A stretch of DNA of 64,000 nucleotides from Nereocystis luetkeana. Taxonomy: Eukaryota; Sar; Phaeophyceae; Laminariales; Laminariaceae. Shown here piece after piece: positions 10,690 through 20,222 of this stretch. Where the stretch lies: assembly GCA_031213475.1 (NCBI GenBank), contig JARUPZ010000005.1, forward strand, positions 12,161,260 through 12,225,259, read 5' to 3'. The first letter of the stretch is position 1. Every line of letters begins with the position of its first letter. The notes beneath the pieces were generated by a model. That model was not told where the DNA came from and did no database searches. It saw only the letters and a list, made by a program, of their open reading frames with translations. Made by a program: the position numbers and the translations under genes.

Positions 10690-11195
10690 TGTACTATGTG
10701 CTGAAACTTTATTGCGTCAGACAGTCCAGGAAGAGATGGCGATGGTTGATATTCGTGTGGTAGTAAGGTTCGATTGCTCCTTTTTTCACTGCATACCCGC
10801 GAGTCTTCACTCTGACAACACTCCAGATAGCAGGCAGGTAGGTGTGTTCCTCTTTCGTTTTCACGACTACCGTGCGTTTCGTAGGGTGCAGGCAGCACTT
10901 CACACAGCATCCGCTGTAGTCAGCAGCCACGAGTTGGATAGTGGTGGGAACGGGGGTACTCTTCTATCTAGGTTATAGTTGAGAGGAAATACCCGCGGCC
11001 AAGTTAGTTCAGTTTTGCACATTGGTTTTATCTTGCGTGCGCTTTTTTCGTCTCGTGTATTTTGAGGCAGCCAAATTTTCGATTTTTTTCGTTTTTCGGA
11101 TCTTCCTAAGGCTCCAGCACCTTTGTGTGACCACGGTCTCCTTCGTCAGAGATTTAATGTAAGAACAACAACAACAACAACAACAACTACTGTCC
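10690..11195 (+). mobile_element. Element X copy 1 (LINE 3' end or SINE, unnamed)
   Basis: Shares 10,783-11,165 with 13,288-13,650 (CACTGCATACCCGCGAG, CGACTACCGTGCGTTTCGT, ACGAGTTGG, TCTCGTGTATTTTGAGGCAG). It ends in TTTAATGTAAGAACAACAAC, the same 3' motif as LINE-A, B and C, so it is probably the 3' end of a fourth LINE or a SINE using the same machinery. No coding region is visible. Confidence 0.6.
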
Positions 11196-11239
11196 AGGGG
11201 GAAGTCATCGAGCATGACCAATCGCGGGGGTCCTGGGGT

Positions 11240-12030
11240 GTGTGTGTGTGTGTGTGTGTTCTTCACATTAAACAGTTCTTTCTACACGTCGACATCCAGC
11301 ACAACCAGTGTCCGTGCCGATTCTTCCATCCTAGAAGAGATACAAGTTCTGTGATCACAAAGCTACGCCACAGAGATACTACGTTGCCACGTGTGCAGTG
11401 TGAACTGCAGTGGGCAATGCAAAGCCATGTCATCATACTAGATACGACAGGCACGACATACGCAATCTATGAAATAGTGAAACGAAAAGAAACAATCAAA
11501 GAGAAAACAAAAACAAGGTAGACAAGTCGAAAAAGAAAAAGAAGAAAAATGAAAGCAAAATCTAAGAGAAACAATCTGTCGTGCCCCCCCCCCCGCAGGC
11601 GAGGTGGCCTACACTTGAAAAAGAACGAGCTGGAAAAAAGAAGAAATAACAAAAGACACCACTGCTTGTGAACAGAGTAAGACAAAGAACCAAGGAGAAA
11701 GTAACAAGGAAAAATAACAAAGGGGAAATAACAGGCAGACCAAAGCCCAAAGCACCTTCTAGGTGGCGGCAGCAGCTTGTGGTACGAGTAGTATAGCCAG
11801 GTTCTCCCTGCTAATCCGCCTGGTACCTTGCTACCCAGACTGCCGTCTCCGCCCTGCGTTCGTCAACTATGCCCAGCCCCTTGGCGTCAGACAATACGAG
11901 CCGAGCAGAGCAGGTTCGTCTTCCAACCACGCCACACGGCTCCTTGAGTACGGCTTATCAATCAGAAAAGGAAGAGGAAGAGAAAAAATGAAATGAAAAT
12001 CACGGAGAGTCAGCGCAAGAAAAAAAAAAA
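11240..12030 (-). mobile_element. LINE-A 3' UTR, arm 1 of a 0.78-kb inverted pair
   Basis: Minus strand, from the TTGCGCTGACTCTCCGTG block (about 12,020) to the tail, read here as TGTGTTCTTCACATTAAAC at 11,253. Nearly identical to 14,155-14,945 on the other strand: a 62-residue stretch of conceptual translation of the UTR is the same in both. Confidence 0.85.
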
Positions 12031-12232
12031 ACAAAAAAAAAAAAACAAGAAAAAAAAAAAAACAAAAAAAAAAAAAAAGTACTTTTACTTGATTTCAGTA
12101 TATACCCAGATAAATCAGGTATCTTGATTTCAGCCCTGTGGGGAGGAGGGGGTACGGGAGTCCCCTATGAGGGGACGGACGCCTTGAAGTTGATGACGTG
12201 TTACCAAAGGGTTTCCACATATATATATATAT
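12031..12232. other. A-rich low-complexity and unassigned sequence
   Basis: Poly-A with sparse C/G (12,026-12,080), then an unassigned block, then an AT dinucleotide run near 12,222-12,234 just before the next LINE tail. Confidence 0.6.
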
Positions 12233-12410
12233 ATGTTGTTGTTGTTGTTGTTCTCACATTAACTCACAATTCAATGCAGTCCGTGGTCGCAGGACAGTCT
12301 CCAATAACTCTGGAGTGGAAGAAATACCTCAAGTAAAAACAGAGGCAAAAAACAAAAAACAAGAATACGCACTCCACCACTGCGGACACCAGGGAAGCAA
12401 AAATATGTGG
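12233..12410 (-). mobile_element. LINE-B 3' end, fragment
   Basis: Plus strand reads GTTGTTGTTGTTCTCACATT, then CAGTCCGTGGTCGCAGGACAG and ACTCTGGAGTGGAAGAAATA: the reverse complement of the LINE-B 3' terminus. Confidence 0.75.
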
Positions 12411-12498
12411 CATGTTGGTACAGGGGACCTGATAGTAACATCACCCCCCAGGTTTTGTGGTGTCGAATAGTACCCCTCGAAAACTAAGTAACGTGACC

Positions 12499-12846
12499 TT
12501 TTTTTTTTTTTTTTTTTTCCATTCCATTCATTATCTTCGCACATCTTCTTCTCTCTCTCCTTCCAACTCGTAACTCAGATCCGGGGTCACATAGTAGGCT
12601 CTTCTTCCCCCTTCCCGCTACGGTATGTGCCTTCATTTTTATCGCGAGAAGATTTCAGCCTTTTCTTCCCTCGTCGACTCGCATCGAATTGTGCCTACCC
12701 ACGCTGCAAGGCGCTCTCAACAATTGAATCTTTTTTTTATTTTTTATTTTTGCAAATAAAGTCAAAGTCCGACCCTCCTGGGGCTCGAACCCAGGACTCA
12801 CACAAGTAGAATTCGAGGTTAACCACTTGAACCACCGGGGCGACCG
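12499..12846 (-). mobile_element. tRNA-derived SINE (family 1), copy 1
   Basis: Minus strand: a tRNA-like head starting GGTCGCCCCGG, A-box TGGTTCAAGTGG and B-box GGGTTCGAGCCC inside a well-paired T arm (CTGGG/CCCAG), then a body of about 270 bp and a poly-A end (the poly-T at 12,499-12,518). A same-length copy lies at 18,850-19,193. Acceptor pairing is poor, so it is a SINE promoter and not a tRNA gene. Confidence 0.8.
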
Positions 12847-12899
12847 GCTGGAGGGTGGTTGTCAGTACGGTTCATAATATGGTAGCCAAGTATGTTGTT

Positions 12900-13268
12900 C
12901 GTTGTTTGTTGATGTTCTCACATTAACTCAGAATACATTGCAGTCCGTGGTCGCAGGACAGGCTCCGATAACTCTGGAGTGGTGGAAGAAATACCTCGGT
13001 AGTAAAACAGAGACAAACACAAAAAACAAGCATACCCACTCCCCACTGCGGACACCAGGGAAGCAAAAAGGAGACTATTAATAGCAGACAAAAACCTGAA
13101 AAAAAAGATGAATCGAAGCAAAAAAAAACAAAACAAAAACAGAAGCAGATAGCAAAACGCAAAAAAGGCAAAACGGACCATACTAACAGAGACACAAAGA
13201 GGTACAAACGGGAATGAAAGAAAGATGAAAAAATGAACGGACAAAAAGCGATAATCACGGGCGTATAG
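12900..13268 (-). mobile_element. LINE-B 3' end, fragment
   Basis: Reverse complement of the LINE-B 3' UTR, from the tail (GATGTTCTCACATTAACTC) to ATAATCACGGGCG at about 13,262. Confidence 0.8.
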
Positions 13269-13287
13269 CACCTTAGCATGACATATG

Positions 13288-13655
13288 TTTTTTTTTCACT
13301 GCATATCCGCGAGTCTTCACTCTGACAGGACTCCAGATAGCAGGCAGGTGTGTGCTTCTTTCGTTTTCACGACTACCGTGCGTTTCGTACGGTGCAGGCA
13401 GCATTCCAGACAGCATCCGCTGTAGTCAGCAGCCACGAGTTGGTTAGAGGTGGGAACGGGGGTACTCTATGTTATAGTTGAGAGGATATACCCGTGGCCA
13501 TGTTAGTTCAGTTTGCACATTGGTTTTAGCTCGTGTGCGCTTTCTTCGTCTCGTGTATTTTGAGGCAGCCGAATTTTAGGGTTTTTTTAGTTTTTCGGAT
13601 CTTCCTAGGGCACCTTTTGTGTGACCACGGACTCCTTCGTCAGAGAGTTAATGTG
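13288..13655 (+). mobile_element. Element X copy 2
   Basis: Second copy of X. It ends TTAATGTG at 13,648-13,655 and meets the inverted LINE-A tail (CACATTAA, 13,669-13,676) across a shared GT-rich linker of 13 bp. Confidence 0.6.
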
Positions 13656-14030
13656 TGTGCGTGTTCTTCACATTAAACCGTTCTTTCTACCCGTCGACAT
13701 CCAGCACAACCAGTGTCCGTGCCGATTCTTCAATCCTAGAAGAGATACAAGTTCTGTGGTCACAAAGCTACGCCACAGAGATACTACGTTGCCACGTGTG
13801 CAGTGTGCACTGCAGTGGGCAATGCAAAGCCATGTCATCATACTAGATACGACAGGCACGACATACGCAATCTATGAAATAGTGGAACGAAAAGAAACAA
13901 TCAAAGAGAAAACAAAAACAAGGTAGACAAATCGAAAAAGAAGAAGAAGACAAATGAAAGCAAAATCTAAGAGAAACAATCTGTCGTGCCCCCCCCCCCG
14001 CAGGCGAGGTGGCCAACACTTGATTGAGAA
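13656..14030 (-). mobile_element. LINE-A 3' end, fragment
   Basis: LINE-A terminus to just past the G tract (read here as C tract near 13,989-13,999, CGCAGGCGAGGTGGCCAACA). It is truncated at 14,025, followed by a CAA-rich stretch. Confidence 0.8.
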
Positions 14031-14154
14031 CAACAACAACAAACAACAATGTGACGGTTGGGCCGAGCTGCTACCCTTTGCCCAGCTCGCCCATAACATC
14101 GGTAATTAACAATATAAATATTAAAAAAATGTTACCAACTGCGATTTTTTTTGT

Positions 14155-14945
14155 TTTTTTTTCTTTCTTGCGCTGACTCTCCGTGATTTTCATTTCATTT
14201 TTTCTCTTCCTCTTCCTTTTCTGATTGATAAGCCGTACTCAAGGAGCCGTGTGGCGTGGTAGGAAGACGAACCTGCTCTGCTCGGCTCGTATTGTCTGAC
14301 GCCAAGCGGCTGGGCATAGTTGACGAACGCAGGGCGGAGACGGCAGTCTGGGTAGCAAGGTACCAGGCGGATTAGCAGGGAGAACCTGGCTATACTACTC
14401 GTACCACAAGCTGCTGCCGCCACCTAGAAGGTGCTTTGGGCTTTGGTCTGCCTGTTATTTCCCCTTTGTTATTTTTCCTTGTTACTTTCTCCTTGGTTCT
14501 TTGTCTTACTCTGTTCACAAGCAGTGGTGTCTTTTGTTATTTCTTCTTTTTTCCAGCTCGTTCTTTTTCAAGTGTAGGCCACCTCGCCTGCGGGGGGGGG
14601 GGCACGACAGATTGTTTCTCTTAGATTTTGCTTTCATTTTTTTTCTTCTTTTTCTTTTTCGACTTGTCTACCTTGTTTTTGTTTTCTCTTTGATTGTTTC
14701 TTTTCGTTTCACTATTTCATAGATTGCGTATGTCGTGCCTGTCGTATCTAGTATGATGACATGGCTTTGCATTGCCCACTGCAGTTCACACTGCACACGT
14801 GGCAACGTAGTATCTCTGTGGCGTAGCTTTGTGACCACAGAACTTGTATCTCTTCTAGGATGGAAGAATCGGCACGGACACTGGTTGTGCTGGATGTCGA
14901 CGGGTAGAAAGAACGGTTTAATGTGAAGAACACACACACACACAC
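14155..14945 (+). mobile_element. LINE-A 3' UTR, arm 2 of the inverted pair
   Basis: Plus-strand partner of 11,240-12,030: TTGCGCTGACTCTCCGTG, GTTGACGAACGCAGGGCGG (second coding-end-like block), the G tract at 14,591-14,601, and the tail TTTAATGTGAAGAACACACA with a CA run. Confidence 0.85.
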
Positions 14946-15442
14946 ATACGCAGGCCGTGGACGTTTTCAACCCTTCTAGGACTGTAGTCCCGAATTCGGG
15001 ACAGATTACCTAGAATTTGAATCTTTTGTCCCCAAAACGGGACTGCGGTTCTAAAAGGAAAAGAGCATACTCAAACCATACTCAAACCCCAACTGTTTCT
15101 TTTAAAAGGCTGCAGACCTAACGTTTTTCAATTTATTTGTTTTTCGCTATTATTATTGAGACGGAATTTCGCGATGCCTTTCATTGTTTTGAGAAAATTA
15201 GTTAATTTTGGCCCTCGACAATATGTAACTCACTTGATTATAGAGTTGGTTAACAAAACAACATCCGGAGTAACAAATGGTCGGTCATCCCCTGACAGAA
15301 GTAACAGCAGAAACTTGGTGCTGGGGTGATTTTGGACTTTTTCATTAATAGGTACCTGGTACCTGGTAGATGAGCAATCCATCTATTATGCCAAGACTGC
15401 AGTTGGTGGGATCACGTTTTGAATTTTATGAGTGTAGCGACT
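14946..15442. other. Unassigned AT-rich stretch with tandem TACCTGGTA
   Basis: No gene is supported. Contains TACCTGGTACCTGGTA at 15,353-15,368, two overlapping copies of the 9-mer sharing one TA. Confidence 0.5.
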
Positions 15443-15945
15443 GCTGTGTGTGTGTTCTTCGTTTTTTCTACCCGTCGAGATCTAGCACAACCAGTGTCCG
15501 TGCCGATTCTTCAATCCTAGAAGAGATACAAGTTCTGTGGTCTCAAAGCTACGCCACAGAGATACCACGTTGCCACGAACCTGGCAAGCAGTAAGCACAG
15601 CAGCAGAGGGCAATCAATGCAATGCCATGTCATCATACTCTCAATAGATGGGGCAGGCACGACACACACGTTCTATAAAATAGAGAAACGAAAGGAAACA
15701 ATCGAAGGGAAAAAAAAAAAAAAAGACAAATCGAAAGAGAAAAAGAAAAAAATGAAAGCAAAAACTGGAAGAAACTATCTGTCGGGCCCCCCCACCGCAG
15801 GCGAGGTGGCCAACACTTCAAAAATAAGAAGCTGGAAAAAAAAAAAAAAAAAACGAAAACACCACAGTTTGTAAGAGTAAGACAAAGAACCAAAGGAAAA
15901 AATAACGAAGGGAAAATAACAGACAGACCAAAGCCCAAAGCTAGG
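15443..15945 (-). mobile_element. LINE-A 3' UTR, fragment
   Basis: Reverse complement of the LINE-A UTR: tail read as TGTGTTCTTCG, GTCGAGATCTAGCACAACC, the G tract (C-rich at 15,787-15,797, broken by an A), and the AGACCAAAGCCCAAAGC block at the 5' side. Confidence 0.8.
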
Positions 15946-16251
15946 CAGCAATGAAAGCTTAAAAGTCGTACGTGAGTAATACGTGTCACGCGGCGTTCCG
16001 AAATACGGCTGGGTAGACCCACTGGAAGCTATGACTAGCTGACACGAAGCACATCCCGCGGATCAACGATGATCATGCTGTGACCATGCTCTTTTATTGA
16101 GTCTTTCGGACCTAAGCGAACCCGATGATCTCCAACCTGAGCAACAATAACCGGCCAGAGCAACCAACGAACAGACACGAAATCGTGCAGCAAGTACTAT
16201 TATCAGGGATGAGGTAACATGACAAAAATACTAAGTGTGTTTCACTCTCAC

Positions 16252-16390
16252 CGGCTTTGTCCTTGTCGTCAACAACACCGAGGTACTCCACCATGAAACC
16301 CGCGTAAGAGAAGACACTCATCTGCACGACCAGGCTGCTCACCATGCTTGCCAGGATGGCCGCCATGGGCATATACGGAAACGGCGCCAT
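16252..16390 (-). pseudogene. Captured exon resembling an MFS transporter N-terminus
   Basis: From a Met codon at 16,390 the minus strand encodes 46 residues containing 'MPMAAILASMV', 'FSYAGFMVEYLGVV' and 'DDKDKAG', the pattern of a first transmembrane helix plus the acidic loop of major-facilitator drug/zinc-type carriers. Codon use and hydrophobic pattern differ from the surrounding transposon debris. Translation leaves the family at a splice-donor-like GCCG|GTGAGAGT (exon end 16,252). I could not find the next exon on the minus strand: the acceptor-like TTGCTCAG at about 16,140 opens a short ORF without MFS features. It is probably a gene fragment, perhaps carried here by a transposon. Family assignment is by eye. 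Confidence 0.4.
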
Positions 16391-16461
16391 GACACACCCT
16401 GGCTTGTGGAACAAACGACGATTCGACTGTTGGATGTGGTTGTGAGGGCACGATATATATG

Positions 16462-16548
16462 TTTTCTTCACATTATTTCTACCTCTCGACATCGAGGACA
16501 ACCAGTGTGCGTGCGTCAGCAGTGACCGCAAGATACTACAAAAATTAT
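16462..16548 (-). repeat. Decayed LINE-A-like 3' terminus
   Basis: Plus strand reads TTTTCTTCACATTATTTCTA, TCGACATCGAGGACAACCAG and TGTGCGTGC, a diverged inverted LINE-A end immediately upstream of the MFS-like exon. Confidence 0.6.
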
Positions 16549-16557
16549 CATCACGGT

Positions 16558-16825
16558 ATTTCGGCAGGACGGTAACGGCGGTAACGGCGGGACGGGACGG
16601 GACGAGACGGGACGATAAAGCCGCCGTCAAAATGGTCCCGCCGTCCCGTCCCGCCGACAAATTCCCTGACCGTCGTCACATACCGTCCCGTCCCGCCGAT
16701 AAAACCTCTCCCGTTGAATATTACCGTCCCGTCCCGCCGTGACATCGAACAATTACTGTCCCGTCCCGCCGTGACACCGAAAAACTACCGCCCCGTCCCG
16801 CCGATAAAATCTCTCCCGCGAAATT
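16558..16825. repeat. CCGTCCCGTCCCGCCG array 1
   Basis: Degenerate tandem repeats of a CCGTCCCG/CCCGCCG core separated by 15-25 bp A-rich spacers. The first ~70 bp are in the opposite orientation to the rest, so the array has an internal inversion point near 16,625. The same core forms a second array at 37,790-38,190. Confidence 0.75.
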
Positions 16826-17788
16826 ATGGCCTCCGGCGGACATAACGTGCCTCTTTCCCTCCCTGCGAGAAACATTCATTCGTGGTCGTCTGTTCCCATC
16901 CATTCCCACCACGAATCACGAAAGAAAGTAATAAAATAAAATCGAGTTGTACTAAAATTAAGTATTGTAGTAACTCCAAAAAACCAGGTAACTACCAGGT
17001 AATATACGCAACTCCCGTACAACTCTGAATGAAATACGTACCAGGTATGGAACAGCACAGTAGTACTACTAGTAATTGTGGTAGTAATGAGGCGCGACCT
17101 CAGCAATACCTGCAGTAGAAGTCATATCTGCGATGCATCATGCTGGGCGCTAACGGATTTTTTGTGTCGTGCTGAACGAACGAACACGAAGAAAAATCTA
17201 CCACGAACGTACTACTGTACTACTACTATACGCCGTCGTGGGTGCATCTCAATAATGTTTGTAAATGTTCTTGGCCTCTCCTGGCTCTTGATATGAAAAA
17301 GTACTGGATTTGGTCTTGTGTATCCTGGTTTCCACCTCGAAATCCGGCATCATTATTTGAAGACGAAATCTGCACTGCTGTGACCACAGAACTTGTATCT
17401 CCCAGGGATTGAGGAATCGGCACGGACACTGCTGTGGTGCTGGATGTCGACGGGTAGAAAGAGTCAAGAACACACAACACTCGACATGTTTTGTCCAGCA
17501 GAGTGTTTTCTAGTTGAAATTCAGCACAATCAAAATCTGCATCTAACATGTTTTGTCCAACAGAAAGAGCTTCTTTTTCGGAACAGGTGTCACCACAACT
17601 TTACTTGGACTGTCTGAACCCCCCCCAGAGAGCATTGGAACGTGCCGAATGGAATATTATTTGCCGCATGAATTGGTGTTAATTGGTTTTGGGAAACGAA
17701 TAGATTCAGTGTAGCCCGACAAAAACAGTATATATATCTCGATCTAGAAAGAGGAAGAAGAAGTGTTGCACCCCTTTAGAGTAGGTTT

Positions 17789-18040
17789 AGGACCTTTAAC
17801 AATCTGGGAGAAGGGATCTTTAGGTTGGTAGGCTGTTCGGGTGTTTTGGTTCCTATTGGGATCAAGGTACGGGCGAAGAGCCAACCCCACCCCTGACTCT
17901 AACCCTAACCCTAACCCTAACCCTGACCCCAAACCGCAGCCAAAACGGGCCAAACCTCGCCATAAACGCGGCTGCGCCGAGTTTGCATCGAACCAGGAAA
18001 TTTCTCAGTTAGTTGCGGACGACGATTCCGAAGTGCTACT
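17789..18040 (+). mobile_element. TEL-MITE copy 2, right end missing
   Basis: Left terminus GGACCTTTAACAATCTGGG, CCCTAA array (17,899-17,934) and the GACGATTCCGAAGTGC block, then an abrupt stop where copy 3 begins in the opposite direction. Just outside, GAGTAGGTTTA (17,780-17,790) looks like a right-end terminus joined to this left end. Confidence 0.7.
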
Positions 18041-18369
18041 TTAGCAGGTTGGGAGAAGGGATTTTTAGGGATGTTTTTTACTTGAAAAATGTGTGGCGTG
18101 GTCTGCACTTCGGAATTGTCGTCGACATCTATCTATCTGAGAAATTTCCTGGTTCGATGCAAACTCGGCGTAGCCTCGTTTATGGCGAGTTTTGCCCCGT
18201 TTCGGCTGCGGTTTGGGGTCAGGGTTAGGGTTAGGGTTAGGGTTAGGGTTAGGGTTAGAGTCAGGGGTTGGGTTGGGTTTTCGCCCGTGCCTTGATCCCA
18301 ACAGCAACCAAAACATCCGAACAGCCTACCAACCTAAAGATCCCTTCTCCCAGATTATTAAAGGTCCTC
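18041..18369 (-). mobile_element. TEL-MITE copy 3, inverted against copy 2
   Basis: Full-length copy on the minus strand (termini TTTAGCAGGTTGGGAGAAGG at 18,040 and CCAGATTATTAAAGGTCCTC at 18,350-18,369). The TTAGGG array at 18,222-18,259 has about six units, more than copy 1. Copies 2 and 3 together form a 580-bp palindrome. Confidence 0.75.
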
Positions 18370-18796
18370 CCCCTTTTTCTTGTTTGGGAGGACCGAACGG
18401 CCCGACCGAACGGGAACAAATATCAGATTATTTGATGTAGATGGACACCACCGAAGATTATGTGGATACCAATTGGTCGTGGCATGCGCAAACGATACCG
18501 TTCGTGCCGATTCGGCTGGCAAGGCCCAGGGATCTGCGTGGACCAAAGCACGTTTTTTCAGATAGGAACGGAACGAATGACCACGAGCAGCCTCGTTCCG
18601 TTCCGCTCGTTCCCATGCTCTCTGGGAGGGTTTGATGATGTACGACACATCTACAGCAGCAGTGGTCCTCCCGCACCATAACAGCAGCAGCAGCAGTAGC
18701 AGTAAAACACACGAGGCCAGGGTCAGCGTCGCCGTATACGCTCGGCTTGTCGGTCTAACCCTTGCACCCTTTTTACGCGGATATATACACATACGG

Positions 18797-19375
18797 ACTG
18801 TAGTTGCTTGTTGTTGTTGTTCTCACATAAACTCACAATACAACGCACTTTTTTTTTTTTCTTTTTTTTTTTTCATCCCATTCATTATCTTCGCACATTT
18901 TCTTCTCTCTCTCCTTCCAGCTCGTAACTCAGATCCGGGGTCACATAGCAGGCTCTTCTCCCCCCCTCCCGCTACGGTACGTGCCTTCAATTTTTATCGC
19001 GAGAAGACGTCAGCCTTTTCTTCCCTCGTCGACTCGCATCCAATTGTGCCTACCCACGCTGCAAGGCGCTCTCAACAATTGGATCTTTTTTTTATTTTTG
19101 CAAATAAAGTCAAAGTCCGACCCACCTGGGGCTCGAACCCAGGACTCAAACAAGTAGAATTCGAGGTTAACCACTTGAACCACCGGGGCGACCGCACTAC
19201 GTGGTCGCAGGACAGGCTCCAATAACTCTGTAGTGGAAGAAATACCTCAAGTAAAACACAGGCAAAAACAAAAAACAAGCATACGCACTCCACCACTGCG
19301 GACACCAGTGAAGCAAGAATGAGACTATTAAGACAAAAACCTAAAAAAGAAGAAGCGAAGCAAAAAAAGTAGCAC
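18797..19375 (-). mobile_element. LINE-B 3' end inserted in the right arm
   Basis: Plus strand begins TTGTTGTTGTTGTTCTCACA and continues, after the nested SINE, with GTGGTCGCAGGACAGGC and AGAAATACCTCAAGTAAAAC: the inverted LINE-B UTR. It is absent from the left arm at the matching point (about 5,410), so it arrived after the arm duplication. Confidence 0.8.
18850..19193 (-). mobile_element. tRNA-derived SINE (family 1), copy 2, nested in LINE-B
   Basis: 344 bp, head GGTCGCCCCGG at 19,193, A-box TGGTTCAAGTGG, B-box GGGTTCGAGCCC, poly-A end at 18,850. Flanked by a perfect 5-bp duplication GCACT (18,845-18,849 and 19,194-19,198). Removing the SINE and one duplicate restores a normal LINE-B 3' end. 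Confidence 0.85.
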
Positions 19376-19916
19376 GTGCCCTGGACTCGTTTTTTAATAT
19401 GTATCCTGCTTCCCAAGTCGGCATAATATTTTCGAGACGACAACACGGACATGGCATGCCCAACAAGAGTTTCTCCAGCAGCATAACAGCAGCAGCAGTA
19501 GCAGTAGGATCCACGAGGCCAGGGTCAGCGTCGCAGTACGCTCGGCTTGTGTCGGTTAAACCCTTGAGCCCTTTGTACACCGTACTCGATGTTGTGTGTG
19601 TGGTTTATGATTCCACACTAAAAATTTGAAGAGGATGTATGTAGAACCTGACATGACATACATTTATCCAACAGAGCTTCTCGTAGCAGGTGCCACCACT
19701 CCTCCTACTGACTGCTGTACAACATCTAGAGCAGATGTTATCCTGCTTCTCCGTCCCCTCATCAGTAGGAGGGTAGGTCTGACAATATCACCTGCAGCAC
19801 ATGACCCGAACGTTGCTGTGGACAGACAGGCGAAGTCTGCCTAAGACTGCTCGTAGTTGGGTTTCGTTAGCTATTACCTGGTACGTAATTAAAAAGAAAA
19901 AAAAAAAAAAAAACGT

Positions 19917-20222
19917 CTGCCTGCTGTGGACAGGCCCAGTCTGCCTGCTGTGGAGTGCTGCGGACAGGCTCAATCTGCCTGCTGTGGATAGGCCCAGTCT
20001 GCATGCTGTGGACAATCCCAGTCTGCCTGCTGTGGACAGGCCCAGTCTGCCTGCTGGGGATAAGCATAGTCTGCCGGCTGTGGGCAGGCACAGTGTGCAT
20101 GCTGTGGGCAGTCTGCCTGCTGTGGACAGGCACAGTCTGCCTGCTGTTGACAAGCATTGTCTGCCGGCTGTGGGCAGGAACAGTAGTGTGCATGCTGTGG
20201 ACAGTCTGCCTCCTGTTGGCGC
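19917..20222 (-). repeat. 24-bp minisatellite, about 13 units
   Basis: Plus-strand unit CTGCCTGCTGTGGACAGGCC plus CAGT. Two units have extra or missing segments. As 24 is divisible by three, long spurious ORFs run through it. Confidence 0.9.

Noticed and set aside
12772-12846. tRNA gene on the minus strand
   Set aside because: Good A- and B-boxes and T arm, but the acceptor stem does not pair and the same head starts a 345-bp repeated body; it is a SINE.
18222-18259. True telomere or chromosome end (TTAGGG array)
   Set aside because: The array is only about six units, lies inside a MITE, and recurs in inverted copies.
19917-20222. CRISPR-like array
   Set aside because: Units are contiguous 24-bp tandem repeats without unique spacers, in a eukaryotic setting.
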